The translations under genes were made by a program, and so were the position numbers. From contig CAYVTD010000004.1 in the NCBI GenBank assembly GCA_964454445.1, forward strand, positions 1-64,000: a stretch of DNA of 64,000 nt. Reading direction: 5' to 3'. Positions 1 to 8,424 of the stretch are shown piece after piece. The stretch is from CAYVTD01 sp964454445. Its GTDB lineage: Bacteria > Bacteroidota > Ignavibacteria > Kapaibacteriales > UBA2268. The notes under the pieces are model-generated. The model worked only from the letters and a program-made list of their open reading frames with translations. It was not told the DNA's origin and did not search any database. Position 1 is the stretch's first letter; every line of letters begins with the position of its first letter.

Positions 1-699
1 TTCAGCGGCGGAAGTGGGATGATGATCGCCGGGCATACGTCTCCCCGTTCTGTCTTGGCAGCTGCCATCGGTACGCTCGTTGCCGCCCTTGCCATTGGGA
101 TTTATTTTGTGATAACAGCCCATTGGTTCCTTATTGTTTTAATCTCCATTGGAGCAATAACCATAGTTGTCTATACCGATGGTCTGGCAAAAATTCTTCT
201 CGGCGAGTTTTTTGCCGGGCTAACTTTAGGCACATTCGTTGTGCTTGGAACTTATATTGGTTTGACTGCAAAACCTGATATGGCAATATCAGAGCTTCTG
301 CCAACAAATGTAATTCTCTTTTCGATAGCTCCCGGGATTTTAACTGCTCTTTTGCTTTTCTTGAACGAGTTTCCAGATATGGATGCTGACAAAAAAGGCG
401 GGCGATTCCATCTTGTTATATTCTTTGGGAAAAAAAGGTCGGCATACGTCTATTGCTTTGGATTGTTGCTCGTCTATCTTTCCATTATTATTATACCTTT
501 GACAGGTAATAGCAGTTATTTTGCTCTTGTTGGCTTGCTATCAATTCCACTCGCAATAAAAGCAGGAAGCTCGGCACTGAAGCATTACAATGATATACCT
601 AAGATCATTCAAGCTATGGGTGTTAACATTAGCGTAGTGCTTCTCACTGATTTATTGCTTTCAATTTCTGTTGTTTTGAGTATTATCTTTATTAACTAA
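1..699 (+). CDS. UbiA-family prenyltransferase, 5' truncated by window edge
   Basis: The reading frame is open from the first base of the window, so the N-terminus lies outside. About 232 codons are visible, made of repeated hydrophobic segments as in UbiA-type integral membrane prenyltransferases. The segment NEFPDMDADKKGG (about bases 364-402) fits the second Asp-rich motif of the family, which binds the Mg-prenyl diphosphate. The first Asp-rich motif is not visible and should lie upstream. The enzyme attaches a polyprenyl chain to an aromatic acceptor at the inner membrane. Because menG occurs at 43987, a MenA role (1,4-dihydroxy-2-naphthoate prenylation) is plausible, but the substrate cannot be read from this fragment. 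Its last 39 bases overlap the end of the convergent pgsA gene. Confidence 0.85.
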   Translation, partial: FSGGSGMMIAGHTSPRSVLAAAIGTLVAALAIGIYFVITAHWFLIVLISIGAITIVVYTDGLAKILLGEFFAGLTLGTFVVLGTYIGLTAKPDMAISELLPTNVILFSIAPGILTALLLFLNEFPDMDADKKGGRFHLVIFFGKKRSAYVYCFGLLLVYLSIIIIPLTGNSSYFALVGLLSIPLAIKAGSSALKHYNDIPKIIQAMGVNISVVLLTDLLLSISVVLSIIFIN

Positions 700-1233
700 T
701 TGATATTTCAGCTTTTTTACCATACTCACTGCATAAACAATTAGTGATAGAATAATAGCTAAAGTGGCGATAATTAATCCATAAGGATTGATTAAATCAA
801 TTTTCAAAAACAGTCCAACGAAACTTATTGCTATAATAACTACTGTTACTTTTCCTGTATAATTAGACGGGATCACGTAGCCAAGTTTTTTAGCGGCAAA
901 TAAGCCACCTGCAAGGATTATCAGGTCGCGGGCAACTACTGTTATGCCAAACCATAGCGGGGCTGTGCCATTGATTATTAATATAAGAGCTGCTGCGCCA
1001 ATAAAAAATTTATCTGCAATGGGATCGATAATTTTGCCTGTTTCAGTAATTTGATTAAGCTTTCTCGCCAACCAGCCGTCTAATAAATCAGTAATATAAG
1101 CAATTATAAAACAAGTAATTACCCAGCTCACCTTATCGTTTACTAAAAAATACGCCATTGGCACAGTAAGCAACAATCGAAAAACACTCAATAAATTCGA
1201 TGGGTAACTTAATTCTTTATAAATTTTCTTCAT
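661..1233 (-). CDS. pgsA: CDP-diacylglycerol-glycerol-3-phosphate 3-phosphatidyltransferase
   Basis: This 190-residue membrane protein carries the complete CDP-alcohol phosphatidyltransferase signature: D49-x2-D52-G53-x2-A56-R57-x8-G66-x3-D70-x3-D74. The Asp residues bind the metal and the CDP-lipid. Length and hydrophobic pattern are typical of PgsA, which makes phosphatidylglycerol phosphate from CDP-diacylglycerol and glycerol 3-phosphate, the committed step to phosphatidylglycerol. Another CDP-alcohol transferase such as a phosphatidylserine synthase is less likely at this length. The ATG start is followed by a hydrophilic stretch and a transmembrane segment. The 3' end overlaps the UbiA-family gene tail to tail by 39 bases. 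Confidence 0.85.
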   Translation of the reverse strand: MKKIYKELSYPSNLLSVFRLLLTVPMAYFLVNDKVSWVITCFIIAYITDLLDGWLARKLNQITETGKIIDPIADKFFIGAAALILIINGTAPLWFGITVVARDLIILAGGLFAAKKLGYVIPSNYTGKVTVVIIAISFVGLFLKIDLINPYGLIIATLAIILSLIVYAVSMVKKLKYQLVNKDNTQNNRN

Positions 1234-1295
1234 AATTTATATATCTTCTTATTATCTTATTTAATCTTGAAGTTTCAGCGGATAGCCCTGTTTTC

Positions 1296-2741
1296 TCAAG
1301 CCACTTTTTTAATATTAAAGATACTCAAAACCACAGAAATCAGCAATCCCACAAGCATTGCCTCGTATTTTTTAAATAATTCACTCATAAAAAAATGATT
1401 ATCTTGCGCAATTATCGATAAAATTGTCCAAATCAATGCACAAGACGAAGACAAGAGCATAATAATAAAAGCATTTTTCATTTTAAATTTTTTACTATAT
1501 GTAAACAACAAAGGTAAAAGCAACCCAGGCACAGCAACAGACGAAGTTTTATAAATCAAATCGACGGCAGAAGGCAGAGCGATAGCCATTAACACAGCAA
1601 TAGCCGAGCTAACAACCAAGCCAATCTTGCTATATGTTTCGATATTCCATTTGTTTCTATTCTTAAAAACGTAACTTCCCTTGTCCTTCTTTCCTGCAAT
1701 CAAGATATTAGGGATAATATCATTGCCTATCGTTGTCCCGCTTAAAAAAGCATAACTCGACAATGTGGACATCACCGTTGCAAGCAACGCCGTTACGAAA
1801 ATACCTTTCCACAGCGGTGGCAAAATGGCATCGCTCAGAACAGGATAAGCCATAAGTGGATTATTTATAGGAAAATATGCTCTGGCATAAAGTGCTGTTT
1901 GAATGGTCATCATATCAAAAATCATCCAGCATAGCACCGAAACAAAAATGCCCCTCTGCGCAATTTTCGGTGTTTTTGCAGCGGCGCAACGCTGATAGAA
2001 GCTCGGATCGATAAATGTTTGCAGGGCAATAACAAACCACACTGCAATTATCTGCCAGGAATAGCCTCCAAAAATTTTCAAATGGTTCTCAGGAAACATT
2101 TCCGGTTTGGAAAACAATGCCTCGCCGGGGAATCCAAATTTCATTATCGAAAAGGCAAGCAATGCCGCAAAACCGAGATACATCAGCACAAACTGCAATG
2201 AATTTGTCAGGACATCTGCCTTAAAACCTCCCTTGTACAAATAAACAAGCGAACCTAAGGCTCCCGTCAAAATACATAGCCACAAATCCCAACCGGTAAA
2301 CATTTGCAGCAAAACGCCAAGCATAAGAATATAAGAAGAGGGAATGGTGATTATCAGTACAATGCCAGAGGCAGTTAGCGCCGATTTTTCTCCATATTTC
2401 CGTGCTATCTGCTCGGGTATACTCGATGAATTGCTTTTCCTTATTTTTCCAGCTATGAAATATGCAAACAAAGCCGCCGCAATGTAATATGGAAAGCAAA
2501 AACAAAGCCAGGCGACAAGCCCACCTCGATAGACAAATTCACCAATGCCCAAAATAGAACCATACCAGGTTGCTACTAATGTACCAACAAACAAGGGCAG
2601 GGTTAGCTTTCTGCCAGCTAATAAATAATCCTCTTCTCCTTTCGTAATACCCTTTTTTTTCTGGGAAAGAAAAAAGCCAATGTAGAAAATGATGAAGAAA
2701 TAAAGGATAATTACTAAATAATCGACAAAAACAAGTTTCAT
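1296..2741 (-). CDS. Sodium:solute symporter family protein
   Basis: A 481-residue protein with about 13 hydrophobic segments and the N-terminal layout of the sodium:solute symporter (SSS, LeuT-fold) family. The first helix is followed by a short loop with EEDYLLAGR, a typical SSS segment before the second helix, then by GSILGIGE. It should import a small solute (sugar, amino acid, carboxylate or similar) with Na+ across the inner membrane. The sequence does not reveal the substrate and no catabolic operon is attached. I place the start at the ATG at 2741, because the only longer frame begins with TTG three codons upstream. It is followed downstream by pgsA after about 60 bases and may be transcribed with the epimerase at 2790-3710. 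Confidence 0.85.
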   Translation of the reverse strand: MKLVFVDYLVIILYFFIIFYIGFFLSQKKKGITKGEEDYLLAGRKLTLPLFVGTLVATWYGSILGIGEFVYRGGLVAWLCFCFPYYIAAALFAYFIAGKIRKSNSSSIPEQIARKYGEKSALTASGIVLIITIPSSYILMLGVLLQMFTGWDLWLCILTGALGSLVYLYKGGFKADVLTNSLQFVLMYLGFAALLAFSIMKFGFPGEALFSKPEMFPENHLKIFGGYSWQIIAVWFVIALQTFIDPSFYQRCAAAKTPKIAQRGIFVSVLCWMIFDMMTIQTALYARAYFPINNPLMAYPVLSDAILPPLWKGIFVTALLATVMSTLSSYAFLSGTTIGNDIIPNILIAGKKDKGSYVFKNRNKWNIETYSKIGLVVSSAIAVLMAIALPSAVDLIYKTSSVAVPGLLLPLLFTYSKKFKMKNAFIIMLLSSSCALIWTILSIIAQDNHFFMSELFKKYEAMLVGLLISVVLSIFNIKKVA

Positions 2742-2789
2742 TTCGAGCAACCATCAGATTTAAAAAGCTAATGTCATAAATGAAAATAT

Positions 2790-3710
2790 CTACATCTTTC
2801 CTCTAAAAAACTCAACAGTTCTTCTTAATCCCTCATCAAATTGGGTATTCGGCTGCCAGCCATGTTGAGATTCAAATTTTTTGTAGGAGCACACGCTCCT
2901 CCTTTGCTCGCCTTTTTTTGCCTCACCGTGTATTTCTGTACAATCCGAGCCGGTAAACTCTTTTAACTTGTTAAAAACATAATTGACATCGTATTCTTTC
3001 GATGTAGCAACGTTGTAAATGCCTGAAACACCGTCTTTTATTGCAAGAAGGTTTGCCTTGACAACGTCATCGACAAACACATAATCGCGGGTGTTTTTGC
3101 CATCACCATTGATTATTGGGTCTTTGCCAGCGAGCATTTTACTTGCGAAGATGGCTACGACGCCTGCCTCCCCAAAAGCATTCTGACGAGGTCCATATAT
3201 GTTGGCATATCTGAGAATAGTGTGTTGCAAGCCAAAAACTTCACGATAATAATAAAGATACTTTTCATTAGCGAGCTTTGCTATGCCATAAGGCGAACAG
3301 GGACGGAGCGGATGCTCTTCGTCGGCAGGGAAATAATCTTGCTCGCCATAGATTGCACCGCCAGTCGATGAAAAAACTATTTTTTTCACTCCCGTTGCAA
3401 GCGCTGATTGATAAAGATTCAAGCCACCAATAATATTCGTGTGCGCATCAAACATCGGGTCATCAACAGATACGCGGACATTCATCTGAGCAGCATGGTG
3501 ATTTAAAACCTCAAATTTTTCTCGCTCGAAGATTTGCCTGATTTTGTTGTCTGTTATGTCAATTTCAATAAATTTCGCTTTTGGGTTAAGATTCTCACGA
3601 CTGCCTGTAGAAAGGTTGTCTATCACCACTACCTCGTGCCCAGCTTTGATATATGCGTCGCTTACGTGTGATGCTATAAATCCTGCTCCGCCTGTAACAG
3701 CTATTTTCAT
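2790..3710 (-). CDS. NAD-dependent epimerase/dehydratase (UDP-glucose 4-epimerase-like)
   Basis: A 306-residue extended short-chain dehydrogenase. The N-terminus has a Rossmann nucleotide-binding loop, TGGAGFIAS (residues 6-14), with Ala where the usual third Gly stands, then an acidic strand end (VVVIDNLSTG). The catalytic elements are S114-S115-T116 and Y141-x3-K145. These fit nucleotide-sugar 4-epimerases or 4,6-dehydratases acting on UDP- or GDP-sugars for surface polysaccharide synthesis. The length matches the family. GGAG stands about 8 bases before the ATG (sense-strand GGAGAAACTCAATG), a good ribosome site. Exact substrate is unknown. It could supply sugars to the exopolysaccharide genes at 12437-18481, though it is not in that operon. 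Confidence 0.87.
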   Translation of the reverse strand: MKIAVTGGAGFIASHVSDAYIKAGHEVVVIDNLSTGSRENLNPKAKFIEIDITDNKIRQIFEREKFEVLNHHAAQMNVRVSVDDPMFDAHTNIIGGLNLYQSALATGVKKIVFSSTGGAIYGEQDYFPADEEHPLRPCSPYGIAKLANEKYLYYYREVFGLQHTILRYANIYGPRQNAFGEAGVVAIFASKMLAGKDPIINGDGKNTRDYVFVDDVVKANLLAIKDGVSGIYNVATSKEYDVNYVFNKLKEFTGSDCTEIHGEAKKGEQRRSVCSYKKFESQHGWQPNTQFDEGLRRTVEFFRGKM

Positions 3711-3828
3711 TGAGTTTCTCCGCTTTTTAATTCTAAAATAATTTCTTAATCAAATTTATTTATCAAAACTAAAATTATTTTTTTTAATTGTCAAAAATTA
3801 TATAAATTTATTAATTGCTATTTTAACA

Positions 3829-6800
3829 ATGTACATTGAAAAATCTTATAAATGGCTATTCGAAACATTGTCTCTTAAAAAAATGATTAACACAAAACTC
3901 AACAATTTCGGCAACGTTGAATCTAACTATCTACAAAACATAACGAAAGCATCGTCAATTCTGCTAACATCTGAAGATTTCGACGAAGGATTGCAAGCTG
4001 CACTTAAGGTAATTGGCTGTGCTTGCCTTGTAGAGCGAGTTACAATTTTTAAAAACTCCCACATTGATAGTGAGATTCATACCTGCTTAAAATATCAATG
4101 GGCACAACAGCCTGAATTGTTGCTTGACCCTGAAAAATTGCAGATTATTCCATACAAAATTTATCACGAAGAATTTTTAGATGATTTGCTAAACAAACAA
4201 ACAATAAACTCACTAGTAAAGGATTTTCCACCTCAAACACAAGCGATCTTCGCTCAAGCAAATATTACCGCTATACTTATCGTACCAATTTTCATCAAAG
4301 AAGAATTTTGGGGAATGCTCTCTTTTGACAGATTATATGCTGAAGAAAAGTTTTCCCAAAACGACGCAATGTTTCTCACAGCGTTTTCCCTGAGTATTGC
4401 CACTGCCCTTGAACGCAGACGACAGAAAAAGCACGTGCAATTGCTCGAACTCCACAAAAAAGCACTCTACGAAGCAGTTATCGTCGAATTTTTCGATAAA
4501 AATAACGTGATTTTTTATGTTAACGATAATTTTTGTAAAGCAACAGGCTACAACAAAGAGGAAATCATTGGCAAAACAAACAGCTTTTTCCTTTCGGAAA
4601 GACATAAACCAGAGTATTATAAGAATTTGAGAGATACAATCTTTAAAGGAAATATTTGGAGAAACGACATCTGTATTAACAGAAAAGATGGTAAGGAATT
4701 GTGGCTCGATACTGCCATTGTGCCTTTCATCGACCTTGAAACAAAAGAGCAACAGTTTATTGCTATAAGCTATGATATCAGCATTAGCAAAAAATCGCTC
4801 GAGGAAAACATCAAGCTTTTAAGAGCTATTGAGCAGAGCTCTGCCTCGATCGTTATTACAGACACCAAAGGCAATATTGAATATGTCAATCCAAAATTTA
4901 CTGAAATTACTGGCTATACATTCGAAGAGGCAGCTGGCAAGAACCCGCGCGTATTAAAATCAGGTAAAGTAGGTATTAAGACTTATGAAAACCTCTGGCA
5001 AACCATTCTATCCGGTTCTACTTGGAGTGGCGAATTAATAAATAAAAGAAAAGATGGCACGTATTTCTGGGAGTTTGCATCAATTTCCCCAGTTTATAAT
5101 AGCGATAAAGTTTTAACTAATTTCATGGCTGTAAAAGAAGATATAACAGAAAAAAAAGCAACAGAAAAAAAGCTGGAAGATTCGCTATCCTTTAGCCAGG
5201 CAATTCTCGAAACCATCAACGAAAGTGTCATTGCCTTCGATAATGATAATAATCTTATTGGTTACAACCAGCAGTTTCTTGATTCCTGGGGATTTGATCA
5301 ATCTGAAATAATCGGAATCAATCAAGTTGATTTTCAAAAACTGATTTCCAAAAAAGTTATGGATTCCGATGGTTTTTTACAGAATCTGATGGAAATTAGT
5401 TCAAAGGATTGCGATGAAGAACTAATAATGGTCAATTTGAAAAATGGGACCATTCTCGAACTGTCGTTAAAAGCTAGAAAAAGCAAAGGACAAATAAGCG
5501 GTAAAGTTTGGAGTTTTTATGATATTACTGAACGAGTCAAATCGGCTGATAAACTCCTTTGGTATACTCAAGATCTCGAATATGCCAAATTAGAACTCGA
5601 AGAGAAAACAAATCAACTCGAAACGCTCATCTTCGAACTTCAAAAAGCAAAATCCCAAGCAGATGCAGCTGCACACTCGAAAAGTGAATTCCTTGCGAAT
5701 ATGAGCCACGAGATAAGAACTCCGATGAATGCCATTCTCGGTTTTTCTCAGATATTAAGTGAGGAAATCGATGACGATAAGTATAAGACCTTTCTTAACC
5801 ATATCCAAGCAAGTGGTAAGAATCTGCTAACGATTATAAATGACATTCTCGACTTGTCGAAGATAGAATCAGGCGGAATCGAGCTAATCTACGAACCAGT
5901 CAGTTTGAAAGACTTTCTCGAAGATTTTAAAAGTATATTTTCATTGAAAGCAGAAGAAAAAGGAATTAAATTCGGTTTTTATATCGATGAAACAATACCC
6001 AAAAATCTCTTGCTTGATCAGACGCGAATCCGACAAATTCTATTTAATCTCATTGGCAATGCAATCAAATTTACCGAAAAAGGTTTTGTAAACATTAACG
6101 TCAAGCACCAGAAATCAAAAAATATTGACAATTGCATAGATCTGATATTTTTTGTCGAGGATAGTGGTATAGGTATTCCTGAGAATCAGCAAGAACAAAT
6201 ATTCGAATCTTTCTATCAGCAATCTGGGCAAAGCATTAGAAAATATGGAGGCACTGGTTTGGGTTTGACTATCACTAGACGCCTTGTGGAAATGATGGGA
6301 GGCTCGATTTCTTTATTTTCAAAACAAAATGTCGGTTCTACATTCAAAATTAGTATTTTCGATGTTGCAATTGCCAAATCTCAAGACGAGTATCTCACCA
6401 AGGACACACTCAATATTGTAAAAGTCAGTTTTTTTGAGGCAAATGTATTGATTGTCGATGATGTTATGTCTAATCGAGAATTAATCAAGGGCTATCTGGC
6501 TGATACTTCCTTGCAATGTTTTGAGGCAGATTCTGGTTATAAAGCCATAGAAATGGTTGATAAAAGAAAGTTTGCTTTAGTTTTAATGGATATTAAAATG
6601 CCCGGCATTGATGGATATGAAACCGCTGCAATCATCAAGGAAAAGATGGATATACCAATACTAGCCCTTACTGCCGCAGTTGTCAAAGATAAAGATGATG
6701 ATGAAAAACGCAAGATTTTTGATGCTTTTGTTACAAAACCCATTACCAAGGAAGATTTGATTAATACACTTAGCACATTTCTTATAAAAGATATTACATC

Positions 6801-7140
6801 TAGAAAAGTCTCTGAAGATGGTAGCGAAATGTCTAGTCCGATAGTTTTCGATGACGATAATCTCATTACTGAAGAAATACTCGAATTTCTTAGCAGTGAA
6901 ATGATGGCTAAATGGGAGCATATATCCAATTCTGCTATCATTGATGATATTGTTTTATTTGCAAAAAATTTGGAAAATATTGGCAAAGACAATAAAATTA
7001 ACAAACTGCAACAATATGGACACAAGCTTTTCAAGGAAGCCAAATCTTTCGATTTTGATAGGTTTCCATATACCTTGCTTAAGTTTCCTGATATTGTCGA
7101 TGAATTGAATAGTCAATATGAAAAACATATTAAGAAGTAA
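3829..7140 (+). CDS. Hybrid sensor histidine kinase (GAF-PAS-PAS-PAS-HisKA-HATPase-REC)
   Basis: An 1103-residue cytoplasmic hybrid kinase with no clear membrane segment. Order: a GAF-like domain (about 35-200), three PAS domains (about 210-330, 335-450, 460-575), a coiled coil, then HisKA with NMSHEIRTP, where H627 is the phosphorylated histidine. The HATPase domain shows NLIGNAIKFT, DSGIGIP and GGTGLGL. A receiver domain follows, with acidic pair D877/D878, phospho-acceptor D921 and conserved K970. The last 130 residues (YGHKLFKEAKSFDFD and KFPDI) resemble the helical tail common on hybrid kinases, which can work like a phosphotransfer domain. The likely output is a phosphorelay to a partner. 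The next gene, 123 bases downstream, is a receiver-kinase and a natural candidate. The ATG at 3883 is an alternative start. Confidence 0.9.
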   Translation: MYIEKSYKWLFETLSLKKMINTKLNNFGNVESNYLQNITKASSILLTSEDFDEGLQAALKVIGCACLVERVTIFKNSHIDSEIHTCLKYQWAQQPELLLDPEKLQIIPYKIYHEEFLDDLLNKQTINSLVKDFPPQTQAIFAQANITAILIVPIFIKEEFWGMLSFDRLYAEEKFSQNDAMFLTAFSLSIATALERRRQKKHVQLLELHKKALYEAVIVEFFDKNNVIFYVNDNFCKATGYNKEEIIGKTNSFFLSERHKPEYYKNLRDTIFKGNIWRNDICINRKDGKELWLDTAIVPFIDLETKEQQFIAISYDISISKKSLEENIKLLRAIEQSSASIVITDTKGNIEYVNPKFTEITGYTFEEAAGKNPRVLKSGKVGIKTYENLWQTILSGSTWSGELINKRKDGTYFWEFASISPVYNSDKVLTNFMAVKEDITEKKATEKKLEDSLSFSQAILETINESVIAFDNDNNLIGYNQQFLDSWGFDQSEIIGINQVDFQKLISKKVMDSDGFLQNLMEISSKDCDEELIMVNLKNGTILELSLKARKSKGQISGKVWSFYDITERVKSADKLLWYTQDLEYAKLELEEKTNQLETLIFELQKAKSQADAAAHSKSEFLANMSHEIRTPMNAILGFSQILSEEIDDDKYKTFLNHIQASGKNLLTIINDILDLSKIESGGIELIYEPVSLKDFLEDFKSIFSLKAEEKGIKFGFYIDETIPKNLLLDQTRIRQILFNLIGNAIKFTEKGFVNINVKHQKSKNIDNCIDLIFFVEDSGIGIPENQQEQIFESFYQQSGQSIRKYGGTGLGLTITRRLVEMMGGSISLFSKQNVGSTFKISIFDVAIAKSQDEYLTKDTLNIVKVSFFEANVLIVDDVMSNRELIKGYLADTSLQCFEADSGYKAIEMVDKRKFALVLMDIKMPGIDGYETAAIIKEKMDIPILALTAAVVKDKDDDEKRKIFDAFVTKPITKEDLINTLSTFLIKDITSRKVSEDGSEMSSPIVFDDDNLITEEILEFLSSEMMAKWEHISNSAIIDDIVLFAKNLENIGKDNKINKLQQYGHKLFKEAKSFDFDRFPYTLLKFPDIVDELNSQYEKHIKK

Positions 7141-7224
7141 GTACAAAACAAATGGCAAAAAATATGTTTTTTTTCTTTTCACGTATTTCGTAATAATTAA
7201 TCAAACTAAATAGCTTCATTTTCG

Positions 7225-7248
7225 TCTAAAAAATTATTGTTTTTTAGA
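7225..7248. repeat. Perfect AT-rich inverted repeat upstream of the receiver-kinase
   Basis: The sequence TCTAAAAAA, a six-base loop TTATTG, and TTTTTTAGA form a perfect 9-bp dyad ending 15 bases before the ATG at 7264. It could be an operator, a weak attenuator hairpin or chance in AT-rich DNA. A firm T-tract terminator is not present. Confidence 0.3.
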
Positions 7249-7263
7249 TTTTAATTGGAATTT

Positions 7264-8418
7264 ATGAACAACAGTTTCACAGAGCTTCCCAGAAAACCAC
7301 TAATACTAATCGTCGATGATATCCCAAAGAACCTTCAAGTGCTTAGCAGCATTTTAAGCAACTATGGCTATCAAATCTCATTCGCTTCAAATGGCAAGCA
7401 AGCGCTATCTGTTATTAAAACCAGCAAACCCGACTTGATATTGCTCGATATTATGATGCCAGAAATGGATGGCTTCGAGGTTTGTAAGATTTTAAAAGAA
7501 AAAGAGGATACTGCTAATATCCCAGTTATCTTTTTAACTGGAAAATCAGAAACAACAGACATCATCAAGGGTTTGAAAATTGGTGCCGTCGATTATGTTA
7601 CGAAACCATTCAACTCGACTGAACTCACAATTCGTGTTAAAACACATCTCGAATTGAAGCTTGCTCGCGATTCTATTATCGAATATGTCAAAGAATTAAA
7701 ACAAACCCAGGACGAGTTAAAACAAGCAAATGCAAACAAGGACAAGTTTTTTTCTATTATTGCCCACGACTTGCGCGGTCCATTCAGCGGTTTTCTTGGT
7801 TTATCTGAACTATTAACTACCGAATTCGATCGGTTGGAGAAAATAGAAATAGTGCAAATTGGGGAAAGCTTGAACAAAGCTGCAAAGCGAGTATTCGAAC
7901 TAATTGAAAATTTGCTCGAATGGTCGCGTGCCCAAATGGGTAGGATCGAATTTACCCCTGTGCAAATTAACCTTCAGGAAGCAATCGACCGCATTTCCAA
8001 AATTTTCAAAGCAACTGCCAACAACAAGGATATTTCTCTTGAGAACAATGTCGATGACGATATTATTGTTTTTGCTGATAACAATATGTTGAACACCATT
8101 TTACGCAATCTAACCTCGAATGCATTAAAATATACAGTCCGGGGTGGTAAGATAACTTACTCTTCTAATGCTCAAGATGACAATTCCATTGAGATTAACG
8201 TAACAGACACAGGCGTTGGAATGAAAGAAGAAGTAATGGAAAAACTGTTTCGCATAGATGTTAAACATTCTACCCCTGGAACAGAAAAAGAGCAAGGCAC
8301 AGGACTTGGCTTGCTCCTTTGCAAAGAGTTTGTCGAAAAACATAATGGCAAAATAAGCGTAAAAAGCGTTTTAAATCAAGGTTCTACTTTTACGTTTACT
8401 TTGCCAAAGCCAAATTGA
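7264..8418 (+). CDS. Response regulator receiver / sensor histidine kinase
   Basis: A 384-residue protein with inverted hybrid order. The receiver comes first (ILIVDD near the N-terminus, phospho-acceptor D62 in LLDIMMPEMDG, VTKPF lysine), followed by a short coiled coil. HisKA then has AHDLRGPF with H168, and the HATPase has NLTSNALKYT, DTGVGM and GTGLGLLL. There is no transmembrane or sensor region, so input must come by phosphotransfer to the receiver, plausibly from the hybrid kinase just upstream. The ATG at 7264 is preferred over a TTG three codons earlier because GGAA lies just before it. It ends 6 bases from the stop of the convergent MFS gene. The DNA-binding output of this pathway is not in the window. 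Confidence 0.9.
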   Translation: MNNSFTELPRKPLILIVDDIPKNLQVLSSILSNYGYQISFASNGKQALSVIKTSKPDLILLDIMMPEMDGFEVCKILKEKEDTANIPVIFLTGKSETTDIIKGLKIGAVDYVTKPFNSTELTIRVKTHLELKLARDSIIEYVKELKQTQDELKQANANKDKFFSIIAHDLRGPFSGFLGLSELLTTEFDRLEKIEIVQIGESLNKAAKRVFELIENLLEWSRAQMGRIEFTPVQINLQEAIDRISKIFKATANNKDISLENNVDDDIIVFADNNMLNTILRNLTSNALKYTVRGGKITYSSNAQDDNSIEINVTDTGVGMKEEVMEKLFRIDVKHSTPGTEKEQGTGLGLLLCKEFVEKHNGKISVKSVLNQGSTFTFTLPKPN

Positions 8419-8424
8419 TAGCAT

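Noticed and set aside
6537..7043. A 168-codon minus-strand frame inside the hybrid kinase
   Set aside because: It overlaps the receiver and C-terminal region of a clear kinase and has no recognisable motif.
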